A DNA stretch of 62,927 nt, taken from Caldilineae bacterium. GTDB lineage: Bacteria > Chloroflexota > Anaerolineae > JAAEKA01. The translations under genes were made by a program, and so were the position numbers. Shown piece after piece: positions 57,262-62,927 of the stretch. The notes beneath the pieces are model-generated. The model saw only the letters and a list, made by a program, of their open reading frames with translations, ran no database searches and was not told the DNA's origin. Numbering within the stretch: the first letter of the stretch is position 1; each line of letters starts with the position of its first letter. The stretch covers positions 1-62,927 of the forward strand of contig JACKBK010000020.1 in NCBI GenBank assembly GCA_020634555.1, read 5' to 3'.

Positions 57262-57301
57262 CGGTTTTACACTTGAAACCGGTTCGTTGATGTGATATAC
57301 T
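57262..57301 (+). promoter_or_regulatory. Promoter with overlapping palindrome upstream of the tetR gene
   Basis: TTGAAA (57273-57278), 17-bp spacer, TATACT (57296-57301). CGGTTT (57262-57267) and AAACCG (57276-57281) form an inverted repeat over the -35 box, a fitting operator for the TetR protein. The promoter is 260 bp upstream of the gene; the rest of the 437-bp gap holds nothing else I recognise. Confidence 0.5.
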
Positions 57302-57559
57302 GCCTCACGTAACACCCACCAGTTTCGCACACAACATCGTCCCCATTCTGGTAAGAATAGAAGAACGCCGATCAGTTCGTGCCTCGCCTACGACCGCGGG
57401 GTGGTTGGTTGGCGCGACAACTTGGATTTTCAACGGTTCGCGTGATTATTGGAAACACTGCGCGACCTTTTTTCGCTTTTTGCGTCTTGTAGTTAAGACG
57501 GAACAAACAAAGTCATATTCAAATTCAGTAACGGTTAGAGACCACAACGGAAACCTACA

Positions 57560-58210
57560 ATGCAGCACATACCAGGCAAACGGCAAGCAAACAAGCAACG
57601 ACGCAAGGAAGACCTATATTCTGTAGCCATGGACCTGTTTCGACGCCAGGGCTTTGATGATACGCGGGTAGAAGAGATCACACAGGCAGCCGGCGTAGCC
57701 AAAGGAACGTTTTTCAACTACTTTCCCACCAAGGAAGATGTTTTGTTGTACATCGGCGAGCGACATATGAGCCGGCTGGGAAGCGCCCTGAACAACGGTA
57801 CCGGCAGACGGCTTTCGGAGGAGCGGTCGGCGGTGGCGGCGCTCAAGCTGCTCTTGCGCACCCTGGCGCTCAGCCTGCACGACGACCGCGATCTGGTGCG
57901 GCTGGCCGTAGACAAAGCGATGAAGATCACCCACATGGCGCCGGCCAGTGAAGGGCGTCGTTTCGGCTTTCAGGCGCTGGTAGCCTTGTTGATCCGCCGC
58001 GGCCAGCAGACCGGGGAGATTCACCCCGCTGCTGACCCGGAGCTGGTTGCACAGATGATTGAAGGACTCTACTACCAGCAGCTTGTCATCTGGTGCCAGG
58101 AGAATTTCAGCTTTGATCTGGCTGAGCGGCTGGAACAGGTCGTGGACCTGCTGATTGTCGGTATTGGCGTCAAGCATATCCAGCCTGCCGCGGACACGGT
58201 AAGCCACTAA
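57560..58210 (+). CDS. TetR/AcrR family transcriptional regulator
   Basis: A 216-residue one-component repressor type. The DNA-binding domain is N-terminal (about 12-62): RRKEDLYSVAMDLFRRQGFD, then the helix-turn-helix VEEITQAAGVAKGTFFNYFP. The C-terminal ligand domain (about 70-205) is helical and begins with a basic segment. No exporter or enzyme gene lies next to it, so its targets may be elsewhere or limited to itself. The start ATG at 57560 lacks a clear ribosome site. Ligand unknown. Confidence 0.92.
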   Translation: MQHIPGKRQANKQRRKEDLYSVAMDLFRRQGFDDTRVEEITQAAGVAKGTFFNYFPTKEDVLLYIGERHMSRLGSALNNGTGRRLSEERSAVAALKLLLRTLALSLHDDRDLVRLAVDKAMKITHMAPASEGRRFGFQALVALLIRRGQQTGEIHPAADPELVAQMIEGLYYQQLVIWCQENFSFDLAERLEQVVDLLIVGIGVKHIQPAADTVSH

Positions 58211-58289
58211 GGCCGCGTCCAAATACAACCTCCTGTGTTGGCTCGGTCAGGAGACCGGCCAAAGCGGTAACAAATTGATAGACGCATCC
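58211..58289. repeat. MITE-like element, family 2, copy B (79 bp)
   Basis: GGCCGCGTC ... GACGCATCC ends with the same core as 19112-19191 (TCCTGTGTTGGCTCGGTCA, GAGACCGGCCAAAGCGGTAA). It starts at the last base after the tetR stop. Confidence 0.75.
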
Positions 58290-58334
58290 TAAATCGATCT
58301 CCTCGTGTCGAAAAGGAGGAGTTCGATGACAAGT

Positions 58335-58380
58335 TGGAAAATCGTTCTACGACGATGCGCCGTCGTAGAACGATTTTCCA
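58335..58380. repeat. Perfect 20-bp hairpin
   Basis: TGGAAAATCGTTCTACGACG (58335-58354), loop ATGCGC, and the exact reverse complement (58361-58380). It lies between convergent tetR and the LysM gene, 125 bp after the tetR stop. Confidence 0.75.
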
Positions 58381-58407
58381 GTCATGATGTAACTGCAACT
58401 AAACGAG

Positions 58408-58436
58408 ACGAGCCGCCGGACTATCCGACGGCTCGT
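58408..58436 (-). terminator. Probable terminator of the LysM lipoprotein gene
   Basis: ACGAGCCGCCGG / CCGACGGCTCGT, one mismatch, 5-nt loop, 30 bp beyond the minus-strand stop codon. The T tract is weak. Confidence 0.5.
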
Positions 58437-58465
58437 TGTTCCAGGCGCTGATGGGAGTTAGGTAG

Positions 58466-59296
58466 CTACGGGATAACCAGTTGCTGCCCGGCGTTTATCA
58501 GGTTGGGGTTGGATATCTGGTTGGCTTCCATGATCGACTGAACAGTCACCCCGTATTGGACGGCGATACTGGACAACGTGTCACCGGCTTTGACGGTGTG
58601 GGTTTGCACTTCTGTCGTCGCGACAGGTGTTGCAGTCACGCCGGGGATTACCAACTTCTGGCCCCGGAAGATGGTGTAATTCGGGGCTTCGATGTTGTTC
58701 ACCACGGCGATATCGCGCCAATCCACGCTGAACTGATCGGCAATGCCTGACAGGTTGTCGCCAATCTGCACAGTGTACAGGAACCCTGGGGTCGGAGTAG
58801 CCTCGATCACCGGCGTGCCGTCGCCGGTGCTGGGTTCTGCACCACCCGTTCCTGGCACCATCAACACCTGGCCCACCTGGATCGAGTCGTCAGGGAGGTT
58901 GTTCAGGCTGCGAATAGTCTGGACGTCGGTATCGTAGGTCAGGGCAATCGAGGACAATGTGTCACCAGCCTTGACGATATAGCCGAACGTTGGGCCGGCC
59001 GGCACAACCACTGTCTCGACTGTCGGCGTGGCGACTACAATGGCGCTCTCGGTAGTTGCCAGAGGCGTCCCGACCACGACAGCGCCAGGCGTCGTCGTGG
59101 TGATAACGCCTATCACGGTGGTTGTTGCCCCGACCACCGGAGTCCCTTCAGCAACCCCAGTGGCGGCAGGAGAAGGCGTCACGTCCCAGCCAGGCTCTTC
59201 AGGCGCGGGTCGATCGCGTTGACAGGCAGCCAACAGACCAAGTATCAAAATCAACGATAGAAGCACGAATGACGTGCGGCGCAAGCTGGAATTCAT
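58466..59296 (-). CDS. LysM-domain lipoprotein
   Basis: A 276-residue lipoprotein: the signal peptide ends in a lipobox (LGLLAAC, Cys25). A Thr/Val-rich linker (about 30-98) is followed by three LysM domains at about 105-150 (YIVKAGDTLSSIALTYDTDV), 172-220 (YTVQIGDNLSGIADQFSVDW) and 230-276 (HTVKAGDTLSSIAVQYGVTV). LysM binds N-acetylglucosamine in peptidoglycan, so this protein should tie the membrane to the wall; there is no hydrolase domain. AGGAG precedes the ATG at 59296. Confidence 0.93.
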   Translation of the reverse strand: MNSSLRRTSFVLLSLILILGLLAACQRDRPAPEEPGWDVTPSPAATGVAEGTPVVGATTTVIGVITTTTPGAVVVGTPLATTESAIVVATPTVETVVVPAGPTFGYIVKAGDTLSSIALTYDTDVQTIRSLNNLPDDSIQVGQVLMVPGTGGAEPSTGDGTPVIEATPTPGFLYTVQIGDNLSGIADQFSVDWRDIAVVNNIEAPNYTIFRGQKLVIPGVTATPVATTEVQTHTVKAGDTLSSIAVQYGVTVQSIMEANQISNPNLINAGQQLVIP

Positions 59297-59492
59297 GGAA
59301 CCACTCCTCGCCCGAAATCAACGGTGCACAACGCAGGGCGCGTTACGCTTCGCGTCGATCTTACCACAAGCCCCGCGCGCCGTCAAGCAAAAAAGAGGCG
59401 TTTTCACGCGATTTGCCAAAAATCATTGCTAGATGCTAGATTGTCAGCCAACGAACACGATTTATTTGGTCTACAAGCAGAAAGATATCACT

Positions 59493-61367
59493 ATGAACGA
59501 CTCCCCCGCTGTTATGCAGGACTTCGTCTTTGGCGCGCTGGAAAGCGACGCCAACACACTGGATGCGCAGCGCCGCCAATGGTCTGGCCTCCGCCACATG
59601 CACGCCATCGACCCGCTGGATCCCCAGCCCGGCCAGCCCGTTACTCTCACCGTAACCGTGGGCCGGGACGCGGCAGTCGATCACGTCGCCGCTTACGTTA
59701 CCGTTGATGGCAGTATTCCGGAGGGCAGCCGCGGGCAGGCAAGCAACGGTTTTACCGTTGATTTCCAACGCACCGCGACTCTCTGGCAGCCGCTCTATTG
59801 GGACTACGCGGAGATATGGCAAGGCGTCATCCCCGCCCAACTCGATGGCGTCTTCGTTCGTTACCTCATCGAAGGCTGGCACTCCGCTTACCCTCACCCC
59901 CTACCCTTCTCCCAAAGGGGGAGGGGGGCTGGGGGTGAGGGCGAGTCCTCGTCACCCCCTACCTCTCTTTGGGCCAACGAACTTCGCATTGACGGGACAT
60001 CCGAACCAGCCACCCTCTACGGCTATTCGGTCGATCGTTTCGAGACGCCGGCCTGGGCGCGCGAGGCTATTGTCTACCAGATCTTCCTCGACCGTTTTGC
60101 ACCGGTGGAGAGTCGCTGGCTGGAACCGGAGGAAATGGAAGTGTTTCACGGCGGAACACTGCGCGGGGTCATCGATCATCTGGACTACATAGCCAGCCTT
60201 GGCGTGACCACCGTCTGGCTGACACCGATCTTCAAGACCGGCAGCTATCACGGCTACGACACCATCGACTACTTTGAGGTCGATCCGCGCTTTGGCGACA
60301 AAGCCGATTTGTTGGAACTGGTTCAGGGCGCCCATGCTCGCGGCTTGCGCGTGCTACTTGATTTCGTCGCCAACCACAGCAGCGACCAGTTTGCGCCGTT
60401 TCAGGCGGCGCTGCACGACCGCGACAGCGTCTATCGGTCGTGGTTTTCCTTTGGCTCCCAGTACGACCACGGGTATCGTTGCTTTTTTACCGCCGCCACC
60501 ATGCCACAATTTGATCACGATGACCCCGGCGCGCGCGGCTACCTGCTCGACGCTGCCCGCTACTGGCTGCGCGAGTTTGGCGTTGACGGCTACCGGCTCG
60601 ACTACGCGGCCGGTCCCAGCCACGACTTCTGGAGCGCATTTGGCCGCGCGTGCAAGGAAGAAACCCCCGACTGTTGGCTGTTTGGTGAAGTGACGCGAGG
60701 CAGTGACTGGCTGCGCACCTACACCGGCCGTCTCGACGGTTGTCTTGACTTCAGCTTCGTGCGCCAGATTCGTCTGCTGTGTGCACCGGGGAAGGCCGCC
60801 GCGCCGCTGGGCAGCTTTGCCGCGTTTTTAGATCGCACGCAGCACTTCTTCCCGGCCAGCTACACGCGCCCTGCTTTCATCGACAACCATGACATGAACC
60901 GGCTGCTCTGGTCGGTAGGCGGCGACAAGGGCCTGCTGCGTCTGGCAGCCGGCTTGCTGATGGCCTTTGGCTCGTCGCCTATTCTCTATTATGGCACCGA
61001 GGTTGGATTGGGGCAGCCGCGCGCTAAGGGGCATTATCGTGAGGAGGCGCGCCATCCCATGTTGTGGGGTGACGCGCAGGACCGGCAGCTACTGGGTTGG
61101 TTCCGCGACTTGATCGCCTTTCGCCGCGCCCATCCAGCGCTTGTTTATGGGCCTGTGACAACCCATTTGCTGGACGACGCGAGCGGCCTCTGGTTAGCAG
61201 AGCGGGCGTGGCAAGGAGACCATGTCCTGATTGCAGTCAACAACGGGACACACCCGCATCGAATCGCGCTGCCGCAGGGCGCATTTGTGGATGCAGCCGC
61301 GCACCAGGAAACGGGCGAAATCGAGCTGGCGGCGCGCAGCATAAGGCTGCTGGCGATGGTGCGATAG
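59493..61367 (+). CDS. GH13 alpha-amylase family enzyme (neopullulanase/maltogenic type)
   Basis: A 624-residue enzyme. The N-terminal beta domain (about 30-175) is of the kind found in neopullulanase/cyclomaltodextrinase-like proteins. The (beta/alpha)8 barrel (about 185-540) has all GH13 regions: DFVANHSS, nucleophile D370 in VDGYRLDYA, acid/base E399 in LFGEV and D467 in FIDNHDMN. A C-terminal beta domain closes it. An in-frame palindromic DNA repeat adds about 17 residues at 133-150 (HPLPFSQRGRGAGGEGE). ATG 59493 is preceded by AGAAAG. No signal peptide, so it acts inside the cell on maltodextrin or glycogen. Confidence 0.92.
   Translation: MNDSPAVMQDFVFGALESDANTLDAQRRQWSGLRHMHAIDPLDPQPGQPVTLTVTVGRDAAVDHVAAYVTVDGSIPEGSRGQASNGFTVDFQRTATLWQPLYWDYAEIWQGVIPAQLDGVFVRYLIEGWHSAYPHPLPFSQRGRGAGGEGESSSPPTSLWANELRIDGTSEPATLYGYSVDRFETPAWAREAIVYQIFLDRFAPVESRWLEPEEMEVFHGGTLRGVIDHLDYIASLGVTTVWLTPIFKTGSYHGYDTIDYFEVDPRFGDKADLLELVQGAHARGLRVLLDFVANHSSDQFAPFQAALHDRDSVYRSWFSFGSQYDHGYRCFFTAATMPQFDHDDPGARGYLLDAARYWLREFGVDGYRLDYAAGPSHDFWSAFGRACKEETPDCWLFGEVTRGSDWLRTYTGRLDGCLDFSFVRQIRLLCAPGKAAAPLGSFAAFLDRTQHFFPASYTRPAFIDNHDMNRLLWSVGGDKGLLRLAAGLLMAFGSSPILYYGTEVGLGQPRAKGHYREEARHPMLWGDAQDRQLLGWFRDLIAFRRAHPALVYGPVTTHLLDDASGLWLAERAWQGDHVLIAVNNGTHPHRIALPQGAFVDAAAHQETGEIELAARSIRLLAMVR
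59891..59941. repeat. Palindromic repeat inside the GH13 coding region (51 bp)
   Basis: CCCTCACCCCCTACCCTTCTCCC, AAA, then a G-rich complementary arm ending GGGGGTGAGGG. Its length is a multiple of three and it has no stop in the gene's frame, so it adds codons without breaking the gene. Confidence 0.75.
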
Positions 61368-61442
61368 CCGCCTTTTGCATGGGAATGCGCAGCGATAAGG
61401 GGGGTGTGGAACGCGATACACACCCGGCATCCAGGCGGCACG

Positions 61443-61494
61443 CCAAGAAAAAGAACCCCGGTTTCTTTCGAGATACCGGGGTTCTTTTTCTTGG
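61443..61494. terminator. Bidirectional terminator between amylase and SPFH genes
   Basis: A perfect 20-bp inverted repeat, CCAAGAAAAAGAACCCCGGT (61443-61462) and its reverse complement (61475-61494), with A/T runs on both sides, serving the convergent genes. Confidence 0.9.
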
Positions 61495-61505
61495 CTACAA
61501 AACAC

Positions 61506-62552
<1,047 letters not shown>

Positions 62553-62589
62553 CGTTCAGTGTCTCCTTCCGATGATTGTGCTGATGTAA

Positions 62590-62925
62590 CTATTCACTGG
62601 TTACGAGTTCGGTGCTGTCCGCGGCGCTGGCCGAGCTGGCTCCGATGATGGCCTCACCGCGGTGGCCGAAGTCGGTGTTCATGGTGTCGAGGGCAGTGAT
62701 CAGGGCGCGGATGCTCTCGGCCCAGTCCTGCTCAGGCCGGCCTGCCAGCGTCGTCAGGTTGTCGATGATCGCTGTGACGCGGCTGACATCTCCGTACAGC
62801 GCCTCATCAAAGCGGGCCAGCGCGTCCAGCTCCGCTTCCTTGACTCGCAGGTCGTCGAACAGCGGCGCGTAGCCGTAGCTGGCTGTGCGGATGCGGTCGG
62901 CCAGCAACACCAGCTTGCGGTCGGC
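62590..62925 (-). CDS. Hypothetical protein, C-terminal part only (cut by window edge)
   Basis: The frame runs open to the right edge; 111 residues plus the stop are visible, and the N-terminus lies outside. The visible part is acidic and helical (LLADRIRTASYGYAPLFDDL, EAELDALARFDEALYGDVSR), with an Ala/Ser-rich tail (GASSASAADSTEL). No family recognised. It is 37 bp upstream of the SPFH gene on the same strand and probably in one operon with it. Confidence 0.7.
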   Translation of the reverse strand, partial: ADRKLVLLADRIRTASYGYAPLFDDLRVKEAELDALARFDEALYGDVSRVTAIIDNLTTLAGRPEQDWAESIRALITALDTMNTDFGHRGEAIIGASSASAADSTELVTSE

Positions 62926-62927
62926 GC

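Overview
This is a GC-rich (about 60% by eye) bacterial chromosome segment that looks like a member of the Chloroflexota (Anaerolineae/Caldilineae side). I infer this from the order alaS – baseplate-J/gp47-like membrane protein – ruvX – mltG, several large zinc-ribbon/cyclase/STAND/TPR proteins, many small lipoproteins with a lipobox, and no LPS-assembly genes. There is no prophage, IS transposase, CRISPR array or rRNA operon. Small palindromic and MITE-like repeats are abundant.

Layout. 0.1-5.3 kb is accessory: a PD-(D/E)XK-type nuclease-like protein, a DIP1984-family protein, a VapBC-type toxin-antitoxin pair, a frameshifted GNAT acetyltransferase, a lipoprotein gene interrupted by an in-frame TAG, and a small membrane protein. 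5.4-17.7 kb is housekeeping: tyrS with a leader attenuator, alaS, ruvX, mltG, then a solute-binding lipoprotein coupled to a GT4 glycosyltransferase. 17.8-26.4 kb carries an LppX-like lipoprotein, a large multipass membrane protein, a cyclodeaminase-like protein, Hsp20 and Lon. 26.4-32.5 kb is the translation core: tRNA-Thr(TGT), tRNA-Tyr(GTA), tRNA-Thr(GGT), tuf, rpmG, tRNA-Trp(CCA), secE, nusG, rplK, rplA, an L10-type leader, rplJ and rplL. rplL ends at a strong terminator and rpoBC do not follow.

32.6-44.6 kb is the most interesting part. It is a run of co-directional minus-strand genes: a response regulator fused to a thioredoxin-reductase-like flavoprotein; a cyclic-nucleotide-binding histidine kinase fused to a CoA-binding domain; a DUF3307-type membrane protein; a 1226-residue zinc-ribbon/class III cyclase/AAA-STAND/TPR protein; and a second copy of that architecture split in two at an ATGA overlap. 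Cyclic-nucleotide production, a cyclic-nucleotide-gated kinase and a redox-type response regulator thus lie side by side. I propose this as a candidate signalling module; that link is inference.

45-62.9 kb returns to mixed content: lipoproteins, an O-antigen-ligase-like protein, rsfS (probably leaderless), ndk, an SGNH hydrolase, an HDAC-like deacetylase, a K+-independent-type H+-pyrophosphatase with an attenuator-bearing leader, CorA, RNase D, a beta-CASP RNase-like protein, a TetR regulator, a LysM lipoprotein, a GH13 amylase carrying an in-frame palindromic repeat, and an SPFH/SHOCT protein next to a gene cut by the window edge.
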